A stretch of DNA of 64,000 nucleotides, from contig OV121092.1 of assembly GCA_921293015.1 (NCBI GenBank), positions 46,647,064-46,711,063 on the forward strand, read 5' to 3'. The DNA comes from Phorcus lineatus (Eukaryota > Mollusca > Gastropoda > Trochida > Trochidae). This document shows positions 44,601 through 56,116 of the stretch, piece after piece (position 1 is the stretch's first letter; every line of letters starts with the position of its first letter). A program made the position numbers and the translations under genes. Under the pieces are notes generated by a model. The model was not told where the DNA came from and did no database searches. It was given only the letters and a program-made list of their open reading frames with translations.

Positions 44601-47600
44601 CTCAAAGATACTCTTATAGTACTATCAAATTCATAAGCACTAAGCTGAAAAACTAGCACAAACAATAAAAGGAAATGGAGCAAGGGTTAATTTACCTTGT
44701 GAGATAGGGGACCACCAAGTATTATTCCTCTATTTATTATCATAAGGAGTGAAATATTTTCAATATGATCACATGTGCACACATCCTTTTCTCCTAGCAA
44801 CGATTGTTTCAGCGCAGTACAAGATTTTGTTGTCTGTGACGTCATAAAAGCATTGTTCGTGTTGTCAATGAAGTGGGCTATTGCAAGAAAAGCAGACTAT
44901 TTTCTGAATATTTTTTCAAAGCATTTTTAATTCAAAATAAAGGTAATGAAAGAATATTATTATTACACCTGATTGTGTGTCATATGACTTTTACAAAACT
45001 CGTGCGGCTTTGAGTATAACCGTCGTTTGTGTTTAGTGATAAAAAAATTCACATTCATTTTGTTAAAGTTATTTTACACACATACTTTAGTAAAAGTCTA
45101 CATGTATCAACTTTGGAAGGAAATGACTAGTATTTTCCTCCTCCTTTAGGTCCCCCACAATGGCGGGAGGTTTGTTTGCTATGGACCGACATTACTTCCA
45201 CAAGATGGGGGAGTACGACTCAGGAATGGACGTCTGGGGAGGAGAGAATCTCGAAATATCATTCAGGGTAATTGGAACAAGCTTTGTCAATGCAAATGCT
45301 ATGTGATACCTGTTATAATGGATCATTATATCACTGCTCTGCATTTGACTTGTTTTTCAACGAACCTCTACAATGTTTCTCTAACAAACCATTATCCTTA
45401 ACCATTTGTAACTTGTTTCTACTTGAAAGTAATGTGTATACAAAGACTCATCTATTAGAGTTGTTAGAAATATTTGAATCTGTAAGTACCTACCTCTATG
45501 TATATAAATATTTATAGACAAAATTTATTTCAGATCTGGATGTGTGGAGGAAGACTGGAGATCGTTCCGTGTTCCCGAGTCGGACATATTTTCCGGAAGC
45601 GGCGACCGTATGGTTCCCCAGGGACAGGGGACAGTTTCACCAAGAACTCGCTCCGACTCGCTAAAGTGTGGATGGATGACTACATAGTAGGTCCACATTT
45701 ATTGATTATTATCAGCTGTTGAGATTGGTGGGTTCATACGCATCATCCTGCTAAATCAGCGTACATGAATCTGCTGTCTCTCCTTCCTAATACCCTGATC
45801 TCTTTCAAGCCAAAAGCCTCATATGACTGTTAACCTCAAGCAATGAGCTGAGGTCAGCACGGTCTGAATGACCATTTTCAAAGGAATAAAGTTTGTAAAT
45901 ATTGGCTCCAGTGGGATTCGCATTCCTCTTCACAGCCGTTGCTCGCACGTTATGACATAATCTCAACAAGCTTATCACAACGAGGTTGGTAACTGACTTA
46001 CCATTCAACCATTAAAATCAATTTCAAACAGCGACAAAAACATTTAGATAAATATATTCAACAGACGTTAAAACAATAGAGGTACTTTTGTTGATATAAT
46101 TGGTACGATATTAATGCTGCTTCCAGATAAAGAAACGGTACCTAAATACAGTAGGTAACAGAAGCATGAGGAAATCGCCCCGCACGTGCATACTTCGTGT
46201 CTCGGGATCACAATTTGCACATGCCTAGGTGTTCCAATTCATGCACACCTCCAACTTGGTTGGTAACTATAACTTACCATTCGTTCAACTTGATCGTGAT
46301 TAATCCACTTATGACTAGGTTTTGTATGAGCTTTACTGGTGTGCGAACGTGCGTGCTATGAGATTGTTTTCAGACCAATGTAGAGAGGAAAGCCCCTGAC
46401 AGAATATGTTAGAGTCAATATTTGAAAACTTTTACTCCCAGGAACACGGTCAATTTTAATCACACTGATGTCAGCTTCAGGGCATAAGACTTGGCTGTGA
46501 GCAGCACAGGGCTTATATCAAGCTTGGGAGGGTGACAGTAAATTATGCTTGATGTTAAGAAAGTTAGCGTTATGAATAATCTTCATTTGAAGTCTATGAA
46601 ACTTCCTCTCATGCTTACACTTGGTACTTTAAGTCTTGCTGAGTTTCATCACCGTCTCTGTGCAAGCTCTTCAGTGCTCTGCACTTGATCTTGATTGTCA
46701 ATTCAGAGATCTCCTCGCTTTACTACAATTTTGCTGACAAGAAGGCTGTAGTCAACCACAAATGTTTTGCTCTATTCCTTAGACTGATTGATATAGACTG
46801 ACTCCAATTATGCCAAGTGAGAAGAAAATTCAATAGTATTTTAATACATTTTGTTGTCATATCAGTGAAAAATAATGAAGTAATAAAATAGATGAGAAAA
46901 AGAATAATTTGATTATAACCTGCTGTTAATGTTTCAGTGCATCAATATTCAATTACTGGAGTCATACAGTAAAATTATGCTGTCTAGAGAAATTCTAAAA
47001 TATTGTATATATTTCAAATAGGGCTCCTTATTTTTAACATACATTAACCCTTCTTCATGCAAATTTTTAATCTTTGTATGTCGTACTGTGAAACAATTGA
47101 CTTTGTTCCAGAAATACTACTACAAGATAAGCCCTGGTGCTCGTAACGTGGACGCCGGAGACATATCGGACCGAGTCGCTCTGAGGAAGAAGCTGAACTG
47201 TAAATCATTCCAGTGGTACCTGGAGAACATCTACCCAGAACAGGTGCTTGCTTCATTTCTCCAATCTAAAAGTGACTGCCATCATCTTCCAGGTCCTACA
47301 TCTTGTTTTTGTCAATACTTAGTGACTATGCCCTTATAATATAAATTTCTTGTTTTGAGTATGGACAAATTAATGAAAAAATGATTTCATCAATGATGAT
47401 TTTATAGCCTTTTTAAATCAGTGGCCTTTTGGTAATAATTCCCTTTGTAAGCTTTGATCCTAATAGAATCACAATTCAATGTGTTACGGGTTCAATCTTT
47501 CAGTTTCTGAAAGGTTAAAGTCACATTCTAATTGAATCATCCTGGTAAATCAGCGTATTTGAATCCGCTCAACTCCTTCCTAATACCCTGATCCCTTTCA

Positions 47601-50524
47601 AGCCAAAAGCTTCAAGCTCCTTGCATAATGATATGGTGAACTTAGCCACGAATATCAAGCCAATCAAGTCGCACGAGGCATTTGGCCCGAAAGAGATCAG
47701 GGTATTAGGAAGGAGCTGAGCTAATTTAGCAAGATATAATTGAATATGTTTGTGCTTGTTCTCTTGATGCAGCTGAAGAACCTGCCAGGTGACAGAGTTG
47801 CCAAACCAGTGGGCACATTGAACCTGAATAAGTTCCTGAAGAATAAAGTCGAGCCCAAGGTTGTGAGAACTGGAGTGGTATGTAGACGTGTGTTTGTCAA
47901 GTACGAATAGCTGGTGAAAGTTATCAATGGAGAGTAAGAGCCTTGTCACTCTCTCCCACAAATATGGCTTAAGTAATAAATTCCTACCCTAACCTCTTTT
48001 GTAGTGAGAGCTCTTCTCAGGCTTCCTTAAGGCTCCAACACAAACTGTCTTTTAAGTTTCAGCAAAAAATGCATGAATGGATAGTGTATTTTTATCTTAT
48101 ATAAGTAGAATATATATGCAATTCCTAAACAACGATCCCAAACTAGTCCCAGCCGTGCTCGCAGCTTGCACTGCAATACATGGCCACAATGGTGTTGCAT
48201 ACTTCCTCCCTGCAATGAAACTAGCAGCCGCAAAGTAAGGGAAATACTCTTTAAAGTGGCGTTAAATCCCAAATCACCTCTACATAATCATTTGATAGTA
48301 TAGGTTTACTTGGTCGCAAGACCTACCTAAGCTTCCTTCAGGTTCAAATGCAAACTGTTTGTTAAATTTCAGCAAATAAAAACACTGCATGCGAGGATAG
48401 CATATTTGTGGCTTCAATGCAATCCCAAGACAAGGTGTTCTTGCATATCCTTTCTAGCCCAAAAAGAGTTCCTATTATTACAGAAGTTAGTGTAGTAATT
48501 TTTTACCTGAGCTACCTTGGTGTTTGAGAAAATGGAGCCTCACATATATGTTAACCCTGATAGAAAAGGATGGTGGTAATTATTATTTACTTCTTGATGT
48601 TTCAGGAATCATCCTCTTCAATATTTTGGTAATTGATTACTTGTCACTAAAATATTTTTATAGTTTTCTTATGTTGATGTTCTATTAGTGTGTTAGGCTT
48701 TGATAGTTCATACAAAGTTGTGTTAGCTTTAGATTCCATAAGGGAAGTAACTCCTGCAACTCACATTGAACTTACTGCCAAGTATATGGAACATGCAATG
48801 TTTTTGTTAACATTCAGAAAAGTTAAATCATTTAAAAAGAAATTGATAATTGATTTAATTCATTTTTATCTATTTTTATCTATTTGTATTTATTTTATTT
48901 TATTCTGTTTTATTAACAAAAGCTAAAGCACATAGCGTCGGGACTGTGTGTGGAATCTGAGAACGACATCTATACAAAGAAAGCACTGCTTCGGCTCGCC
49001 ATCTGTAAACCTCTCTCAACAAGCAAGGACCAGGTGGGTTCGTTAAGGTGAAATTTTCCTAAGGGTATAGAATGAAAATAGGAATAACATTGTGAGAGCT
49101 TTATCGGTAATATAAAGAGATTCTCACCCAAGTGTCTTCTGATATCAAATATATCAACCTGAGTTGAAAAAAGTTACAAATGTGGCATGTTGAGGATAAT
49201 CTGAATGTTATCTACAGATGTATCTATATGTGATGTTAGGAAACACGAGGACAAGATTTTATGTCATCCAAAATCATTTTTCATGTAGTTTCCATGAAAA
49301 ATGTAATCCCGTCACACTGCAAAACCCATAGAGTTCCAAATCAGTGATGTTATTACTTGTTGATGACAGGGCATTAATCAAAGTGTACTGTCAGAATGAT
49401 AACTCTAAGGAGATACTGGTTGATTTCCCACAAGCGATATCTCCTTTGGAACACACTTTTGGATGATAAAGATTGTTTTATCTGCAACTGGTCTTTATTT
49501 CAGCTGTGGTACGAGACGGAGGAGAACGACTTGCGTCTGTCCAACTTGTTGTGTCTCGATGTGGCAGATTCTGGTGGAGCCATCTATGGTCGAACTATGA
49601 AGTGTGGCGGTTTTGCTTCTCAACATTGGACATGGACTAAAAAGGTATGTTTTTCACCTTTGTGCTTTGTTTCATGTAGTTTTTAGTTTCACTTTCATTA
49701 AAGGATCGTACATAATGACAATGGATATGTTTTGTGTACATTCATGTTGTCACAGTGTTGTTCCCAAGTATAGCCATTTTGGCTTTGAAGTCCTTAACAC
49801 AAGCAACTGAATCAGTGAAGCAGAATCATATTGAGTGACCATTTGCAGTAATAGTAACTAGTCAGTCTCATTTAATCTTCCAGAACCCGCAGGTTAGGGG
49901 TTAAACTTTTGAGGAAGATGTTCCCTTGGGCAAATATTCTATCTCCACCGAAATTCTTTCTTCCAAGGTACCTCCATGTAGGCTTGAATTTTGGAATCTT
50001 GATCTGTGGCAATTAAGAGCAGTTGTGCAATCAACTAGATTTGTTTCAAATAGAGCAGTGAGAGAATTCCACCTCCAGCATCTGCGTGTAAATATATACA
50101 GCTAGGATATGTTGAGTGGACCTTGAAACACTGGAGCCTACTAAGGAAGTGTGACTTGCATAGCTTCTGTATAGTGAGATTGTAGGTAGTGCTTTGACCA
50201 TGTTTTAGTATCTGGAAAGGTATAACATAAAAATATCCACATCATGATTATCATTATTAGAGAAAGGGAACAACACTGCCCAATGCATGCGCAAGGCACC
50301 AGGCAGATCTTTTACATAACAGTCGTTCTTTAAGGTCCGATGACTTCAGTTTGTTGAATTTGTTCAATGGTTGACTTTAATTGTTTCAGGGAGGTGTATC
50401 CCAGCTGTACAACCCGGGGAGTGGCAAGTGCCTCACAGCGACAGGGGTAGTCCCGGACTCTTTCCTCAAACTAGCTATGTGCTCTGATCACTCCATCATG
50501 AACTTTGACCTCTTGCCTTCATAA
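38616..50524 (+). CDS. Polypeptide N-acetylgalactosaminyltransferase, gene B (complete, GALNT11-like)
   Basis: Golgi enzyme that starts mucin-type O-glycosylation. Coding exons: 38616-38877, 39957-40038, 40630-40796, 42792-42919, 44011-44255, 45150-45267, 45534-45686, 47112-47243, 47773-47877, 48923-49033, 49504-49644, 50390-50524. They sum to 1779 nt, 592 aa, with no frame break. Intron phases (1,2,1,0,2, then 0) equal those of gene A, and five exons have identical length. Seen in the protein: membrane anchor at residues 10-24, [31 protein letters not shown] at 219-221 inside [31 protein letters not shown] at 324-334, [17 protein letters not shown] (His 352), VWMDDY near 379, and a C-terminal ricin-type lectin domain with one CLD and two QxW-like motifs. 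[11 protein letters not shown] and [16 protein letters not shown] point to GALNT11. The usual aromatic of NEA(W/F)S is Lys here. Confidence 0.95.
39203..39240 (-). repeat. Retroelement 3'-end-like motif, copy 2
   Basis: GTTTTATTTCGTAAAGGGGC followed by CACAGGCCCA and ATACAG, the counterpart of 2356-2396. Read on the minus strand it ends ...CTTTACGAAATAAAAC, like a LINE 3' terminus. It lies in intron 1 of GALNT gene B; the element body on its high-coordinate side (to about 39590) is unresolved. Confidence 0.4.
41280..42640 (+). mobile_element. tRNA-headed SINE split by a hAT element
   Basis: Left part GGAGCACAGTGGTGTAGTGG plus TAAGCACTGACCTC continues after 42505 as CTGACCTCTCATGCAAA and AGACTGAATGCCAGG. 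Without the hAT insert it reads as a tRNA-like head with an A-box-like GTGTAGTGGTAAGC. Confidence 0.55.
41315..42505. mobile_element. 1.19-kb non-autonomous hAT transposon with exact 8-bp target duplication
   Basis: Ends TAGGGCTGGGACG at 41315 and CGTCCCAGCCCTA at 42505 (one mismatch region further in), flanked by the direct repeat CTGACCTC at 41307-41314 and 42506-42513. An 8-bp duplication with TAGGG-type ends is diagnostic of hAT. Subterminal regions carry many copies of CGGGTA/CCCGGGTACCC on both sides, typical of transposase-binding repeats. No transposase frame remains. It sits in intron 3 of GALNT gene B inside a SINE. Confidence 0.85.
43505..43800 (+). mobile_element. tRNA-derived SINE, copy 1
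   Basis: A-box-like GATAGTGCAGTGGTTAGCAT, B-box-like GGGATTCAAATCTC, then a body with CAACTTTGTCTG, TTCAGCGCAG, CCATGGTGCA, GGTTTCACTGCATGACATAG, TTTCTCCCTGCAAT and CTCTTGAAAGCAGCGTAAAA. The same order occurs at 53655-53945. Confidence 0.8.
44700..45010. repeat. Dispersed repeat region in GALNT B intron 5
   Basis: Contains TGTGACGTCATAAAAGCATT, similar to TGTGACATCAAAGCATTGTT at 59155, and the AATATTA...GTGTGTCATATGACTTTTA block shared with 23957-24005. Likely fragments of old DNA transposons; borders unresolved. Confidence 0.35.
45741..45832. repeat. One arm of the foldback MITE family of 47.5 kb
   Basis: ATCATCCTGCTAAATCAGCG, then CTCCTTCCTAATACCCTGAT and CTCTTTCAAGCCAAAAGCCT match the left arm of the element at 47538. 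The opposite arm is absent. Confidence 0.6.
47538..47737. mobile_element. 200-bp foldback MITE with 8-bp target duplication
   Basis: The left arm (CATCCTGGTAAATCAGCG ... CTCCTTCCTAATACCCTGAT ... TTTCAAGCCAAAAGC) is mirrored by the right arm (GGCATTTGGCCCGAAAGAGA ... ATCAGGGTATTAGGAAGGAG ... CTAATTTAGCAAGATAT). AATTGAAT flanks both sides (47530-47537 and 47738-47745). It lies in the intron before exon 9 of GALNT gene B. Related arms lie at 45.7 and 62.5 kb. Confidence 0.8.
48140..48290 (+). mobile_element. SINE tail fragment, same family as 53.66 kb
   Basis: AGTCCCAGCCGTGCTCGCAG, CACTGCAATACATGGCCACA, CTTCCTCCCTGCAATGAAAC and CTCTTTAAAGTGGCGTTAAA follow the order of the SINE 3' half. No tRNA head. 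Confidence 0.6.
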
Positions 50525-53500
50525 CCTTTGACACCCTGAGCTCACATTTACAGAGCTCTAGGTTATTTGTCAAGGGTTTGCTATAGGGAGCCTCATGGCT
50601 ATGGGTTATGGTGAAAATTGTTATCCCAACTGTATGTAATACCTTCTATCCGTAATTATTATACCCCTGCCTTACAGGGGAAAAGGGGTTAGACCAACAA
50701 ATGATTTTTATTTTTTGTAGTTCCGATGGAAACATAACTAAAACAGTGACTCTATGACCAAGTCCTTTGTCCGAAGCATCACTTACAAAGTGACTATGAC
50801 AAAGTCCTTTGTCTGGATTATATGTCCTAAAAAATACATCTTAACTTCACCAAACTGTCTTTTATTTGTAACGTTTGCATATTTTTTATGTGTCATTGAA
50901 ACATACCATTTTACTTTTATCCAACGTCACTCAGATGTTAATCTTTACAGTAGATTTGATGTTTTTTTCTTTCAAGAAAGCCAGACTATAGTTTGAAGCG
51001 GGGGTATGTGAGCTGTGCTCACTTCTTTACTTGTTTCATTTCCAGAGCAGAACTCCAAACTGCTCATGCATCTCTTGCATGAGTATTGCCCACCAATTAG
51101 AATTTATGAAATTTATTTTTTTGTCATGGAAATGAGTTGAATTTTAACTCCATAAATATATAGCTTCATTTCCATAACTCAAAAGCTGCTCATCAAATCT
51201 TGCTGAAAACTTGTATGTTTGTTACCCACCAACTGAAGTGATGCCTTTTGATATTTTGAAAAAAAGGTTCCCTTCCCATGGGAACAAATTGACCTTGGAC
51301 GCTTTGGATAGCTTTGTTTCTGGAGCAGAACTAAAGAATTCTCTTCTTAAAATCTTCTTTATGACAAATTTGTATTTTATAATCACAAAAATATATGTTA
51401 GGAATGGTGGGATATGTCATCTTCTGATGATTTTGGTTTTACGATTGTTTTATTGAGTCCTGAAAAGCTTTACAAATATACAGATATTCCACATGCCAAC
51501 ATTTTCAGAGGTGCTAAAATATGAATAACACAAGTTTGTATCATTCAACAAGCTGGCTTCAGTACTTTGAATAATGTGATAAATGCAATCTGACTACAAA
51601 ATTGTGATTAAATTTTGTTTTTTGCTTTGCAGTGAGTGTAAACATGAATACTGACCTCAGTTTTATATTGGAGAGTCTAGCTGCAAGAATACCTCTTTAC
51701 ATGAACATTATTACATGATGTGTTTTAATTCATTTTTACTGAAAATCTTTTTATTGTTATGCAGAAAGATCATGGTTGTGGCTTAAATTATTCATTCAAC
51801 TCTCAAACTATGGTATATTTATTTCTTTGTAAGGTTTATGAACATAATTTGAGATCTTTGACAGGCATTCTGGAAAATGAGTTAATGAAGAATGCTTAAA
51901 AACAATATGATCATCTTTGTCATATCGGCGCCTTCCCAAATAGAATAGGTTTATGTCTATAAACCTGCCTTTATCTTTCTAGAGGGGTTTAGGGAATTCA
52001 AAATATTCAAGGGAAGAGATTGACAAACACATCATTCACACCATACTGTCATTTCTTCCCTGAATGATATAACATAGTAGTTCAATGTTAGTTTTACAGA
52101 GGTTTCTATAATATAATACCAAAAGAAGCCCTTGAAAATCCTTAACTGCTTTACTTTAGCTAAGGCAGTCAAGACTTGCCTAACTCTTCTAGACTAGAAT
52201 GGTTCCTTATTTTCTCACGGCGGCAGACTAGGCTATTGCAAGGTGAGGTTGCATGAATTTATGTTCGAAGTCAACAATATGTTTTTATCAACTTTGAAAC
52301 AGTGTTTATGTTGTTTTCCTTCCAGATATATAACCTCAGGTTGAAAGATGATTTAGTTTCGATCTGTTTACTTCTGTTTTGTTTAGATTATGGACCAAAG
52401 CCAATGTGTTACGAGTATGTTAGACAACCAGTGAGTTTATTCATGGGCATCAAGTTTGATTTTGTTCTTATATGTCTTCTACCAGTAAAACTTACTTGTT
52501 TTATTGTTTTCTTCCATTATTGCATAATGCTCAAAGGATTGTCACCTTTTAGATGTGAGATTATTTTGCAAATATTTTATCATTTGACCCTTGAAAATCG
52601 TTAAAAATGAAGTCTGTTCATTCAATAAAAGCTTTATGAAAGAAAAATGTTTGAATGCGGCCAAAGGAAGTTTGATATTAGTGCAATGCTCGGTATATCA
52701 TTTCTTATTAATTCAATAGCTTTAGATTGGTTCCAAAACAGGTTTATTTTGGTTGAAATTGATGCTTGAGTTGTATGTGTGTACCTGTGCAATATCTTGC
52801 TTAAAGTGTTGGTTAGAATTGTTGATCCATGGCATACATGTTCATCAATAAGAATGAATCTCCTTTGTTTTATATATTTTCAGTACATATTGCCATGTAT
52901 ATTAAGATGTTTAGACCTGACAAAAATGCTGAAATGATAAATTAGAAGTTAGATATCCTTTTATCTTCCCATTCCCTGGTTCCTCTTCAAATTTATTATT
53001 GAAATCTTTGTTTTATCTGTTATGGCCGTATAATGCATTATATTTTTTATAAATCAAAGAACTAAAAACAATATTGTAACTGTATCATTACATGATGATT
53101 ATCTGGTTTTGTTTTTATAGGAATATATTCATTTAATTTGCATAATGACAAACAATGTGTTTAAGATAAATCTAAGTCTCTCGAGACATAATTCTGATAT
53201 TATTCTGATTTAGGATTCTTTTATGTTGACTTGTCCTGAAATGAAAGTGCACAATCATCATAAAAAGGCAGTGAGGGGAGAATGCAATTTTTTAGGGTTG
53301 AAATATTTTCTATGACTTCACAATGTAATCATTGAGCAGTCTAAAAAACAATTATTTCTCAATGTGTACATTTTTCATTATATGTTATCATTACTTGTAA
53401 ATTAGTAAAAGAACAGTGATATTACCTTAATTAAGCTGATAGAAGTGTACCAATGGTTCAACAGAACCGACCAACTTGGGAGGATATAACTGTAGCTGTA

Positions 53501-53650
53501 ATTTTGTAATATGTTGAGTGTAATTCTTACAATGCAATTAAGGTTAAAAAACCACCACCAAATTTACCACTGGCCAAAGAGTGGAATATTCTATGAGAAT
53601 ATCTCTGCCATTTCATCTACTAAATTTTCTTTATTTTTGCAAGGAATTCA
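50525..53650 (+). other. 3'UTR of GALNT gene B and downstream non-coding DNA
   Basis: No strong poly(A) signal close to the stop; AATAAA at about 52625 (TTCAATAAAAGC) is the clearest. A motif pair ATACCCCTGCCTTACAGGGG (about 50660) and GCGGGGGTATGTGAGC (about 51000) suggests a further short element. No coding exon recognised. Confidence 0.45.
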
Positions 53651-53654
53651 GCCA

Positions 53655-53945
53655 ATCAGAGGGGGCAGGATAGCGCAGTGGTTGGTGCGCTTTGCTACGG
53701 AACAAGGGGTCCGGAGTTCAAATCCCTCAGCAACTTTGTCTGATTAAGAGAACTGTTATACAGGCAGTTTGGGTGCGATGCTACATTGAATTTCAGTGCA
53801 GTACCACCCATGGTTTGCTAGTTCCAGCCGATGCTCGCAGGTTTCACCGCAATGCATAGTCACAATTGTGCTTTCTCCCTGCAATAAAACTATCAGATAT
53901 GAGTAAAACACTCTTGAAAGCGGCATGAAACCCCAAATTATCTCT
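53655..53945 (+). mobile_element. tRNA-derived SINE, copy 2 (best preserved)
   Basis: GGATAGCGCAGTGGTTGGTG (A box) and GGTCCGGAGTTCAAATCCC (B box) 30 bp apart form a tRNA-like head. The shared body follows: CAACTTTGTCTGATTAAGAG, CATTGAATTTCAGTGCAGTA, GATGCTCGCAGGTTTCACCG, CTTTCTCCCTGCAATAAAAC, CTCTTGAAAGCGGCATGAAA. It is not a functional tRNA gene: no full cloverleaf could be drawn. Confidence 0.82.
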
Positions 53946-54199
53946 CACTTCAACCAATAAAGAATATCCTGCTGTCAAACGGGTCACCAAGTCTGTGACA
54001 CACCATGCAGTTTGTTGCTTAACTATTGTAGAGTCTTCTTCGAGAGGCATTTAAGAACTTTGAATAACTATAAGGAAAAGAAATATGTTGATATCAACTT
54101 TCTTTTACATGGGTGCAACATTTCAACACAGATTCTAGTGTCATTCCCAATAAGAGAATCTGATGTCAAAACATTGCAAACCATGAGTAAAAAAGTTTT

Positions 54200-54560
54200 A
54201 AATAGAGGATACTCAACGACCTTCCATTTAATACTTTTTTAATTAAACTAGTTAATGATTAAGTATAAAACGAGTGAAAGTGAGTTTGATACCAAATCAT
54301 TAACGAGTTTAATAAAAAATAGTATTGAATGGAAGGAAGTTTAGTATTCTGTTTAATACTTGACCTCAAGCATCAAGCATGATTGTTGAAAGTGTACTGA
54401 ACGAAACATTTCTGCGACTTGGCCGCCATTGTGACGGCAGTGCCAACTTTGTGATGTCACAACCACACAATATTATGACGTCATACGTGCAGCGGTTTAA
54501 TATCGATGTATCAATATTACACTGCGGTATCTTCCACGGGCAAGTCATAATACATATTTC
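54200..54560. repeat. Diverged foldback/MITE-like region
   Basis: CTTCCATTTAATACTTTTTT at about 54222 is mirrored by AAAAAATAGTATTGAATGGAAG at about 54314. Paired GTGATGTCACAAC and TATGACGTCATA, and CAATATTACACTG, follow. No target duplication was identified. Confidence 0.4.
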
Positions 54561-55287
54561 TTTTCAGTATGATTGTAGTCAGCTCAATAGGACTAGGAAC
54601 TTGATCTTGCTTTCACATATCTAGTCTGGAATGGTAATGTGCTGTGGCTTGAGAAGTATTTATTGCTCACATTGTGTTAGATGAATGTTTCTATGCAGTA
54701 TGACATCCTTGTATGTGTTAATCAAGATACAAATGTAAATTAGGTTTTAAATGTTCTGTGAAATTTGATTTTACTATTGACAATGACATCCAAACAATGA
54801 ATATCTTGTCTTAATGATGTGAGTTTTTATTATTGTGTAAAAATGAAATGAAACCATTCTGGCATGTTTGTGAAGATGTTGTGTGAGTATGAAATGGTTG
54901 AACTTTGAAAATGTAATTTTGGTTACAATCTATATAAGATTGATGATGTTTCACTTTAACTTCGAACAGAACGTTTAGATAAATTGACAAATTAAGATTT
55001 TCAAATTTGTATTAAAATAGAAATATTTGGTTTTGTTTCGTTGATGTATTTTCTTAGTATATTACTGGATATTCTGGGTGTTTATGCTGGTTTTTTTCCC
55101 ATTTTTATATAACAATATTTTAGAAAAAAAAAGTCATAAAAGAACAAAAACTCAAAAGGCGTAGCCAAAACACGAACGAGTCTAACTGCAATCAGTCACA
55201 AACCCCCAAGCCGTAAATAACAAACATTGCAGGAAACCCTAACAAGTGACCTGTAAATAATTGCATCAAACCTGTTGTAGTGGAAGC

Positions 55288-56116
55288 ATCTTCGATAATC
55301 CAGGGTAAAAACGTTCTGATAGTTCTACTCTATTTACTCTTGATCCATCTTCGATAATCCAGGGTAAAAACGTTCTGATAGTTCTTCTATATTTACTCTG
55401 ATCCATCTTCGATAATCCAGGGTAAAAATGTTCTGATAGTTCTACTCTATTTACTCTTGATCCATCTTCAATAATCCAGGGTAAAAACTTTCTGATAGTT
55501 CTACTCTATTTACTCTTGATCCATCTTTGATAATCCAGGGTAAAAACGTTCTGATAGTTCTACTCTATTTACTCTTGATCCATCTTTGATAATCCAGGAT
55601 AAAAACGTTCTGATAGTTCTATTCTATTTACGCTGATCCATCTTCGATAATCCAGGGTAAAAATGTTCTGATAGTTCTACTCTATTTACTCTTGATCCAT
55701 CTTCGATAATCCAGGGTAAAAACGTTCTGATAGTTCTACTCTATTTACTCTTGATCCATCTTCAATAATCCAGGGTAAAAACGTTCTGATAGTTCTACTC
55801 TATTTACTCTTGATCCATCTTTGATAATCCAGGGTAAAAACGTTCTGATAGTTCTACTCTATTTACTCTTGATCCATCTTTGATAATCCAGGGTAAAAAC
55901 GTTCTGATAGTTCTTCTATATTTACTCTTGATCCGTCTTCGATAATCCAGGGTAAAAACGTTCTGATAGTTCTACTCTATTTACTCTTGATCCATCTTCG
56001 ATAATCCAGGGTAAAAACGTTCTGATAGTTCTTCTATATTTACTCTTGATCCGTCTTCGATAATCCAGGGTAAAAACGTTCTGATAGTTCTACTCCATTT
56101 ACTCTTGATCCATCTG
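55288..56116. repeat. 59-bp satellite, about 14 tandem copies
   Basis: The unit starts ATCTTCGATAATCCAGGGTA and continues AAAACGTTCTGATAGTTCTA, then CTCTATTTACTCTTGATCC. Copies differ by single bases (TCGATAA, TTGATAA or TCAATAA; ACGTT or ATGTT) and by small deletions in the last third (CTTCTATATTTACTCTGATCC). The mixed order of variants suggests shuffling by unequal exchange. Confidence 0.95.

Noticed and set aside
53665-53745. Possible tRNA gene (A and B boxes present)
   Set aside because: No full acceptor stem or anticodon arm could be drawn, and the sequence continues into a repeated SINE body.
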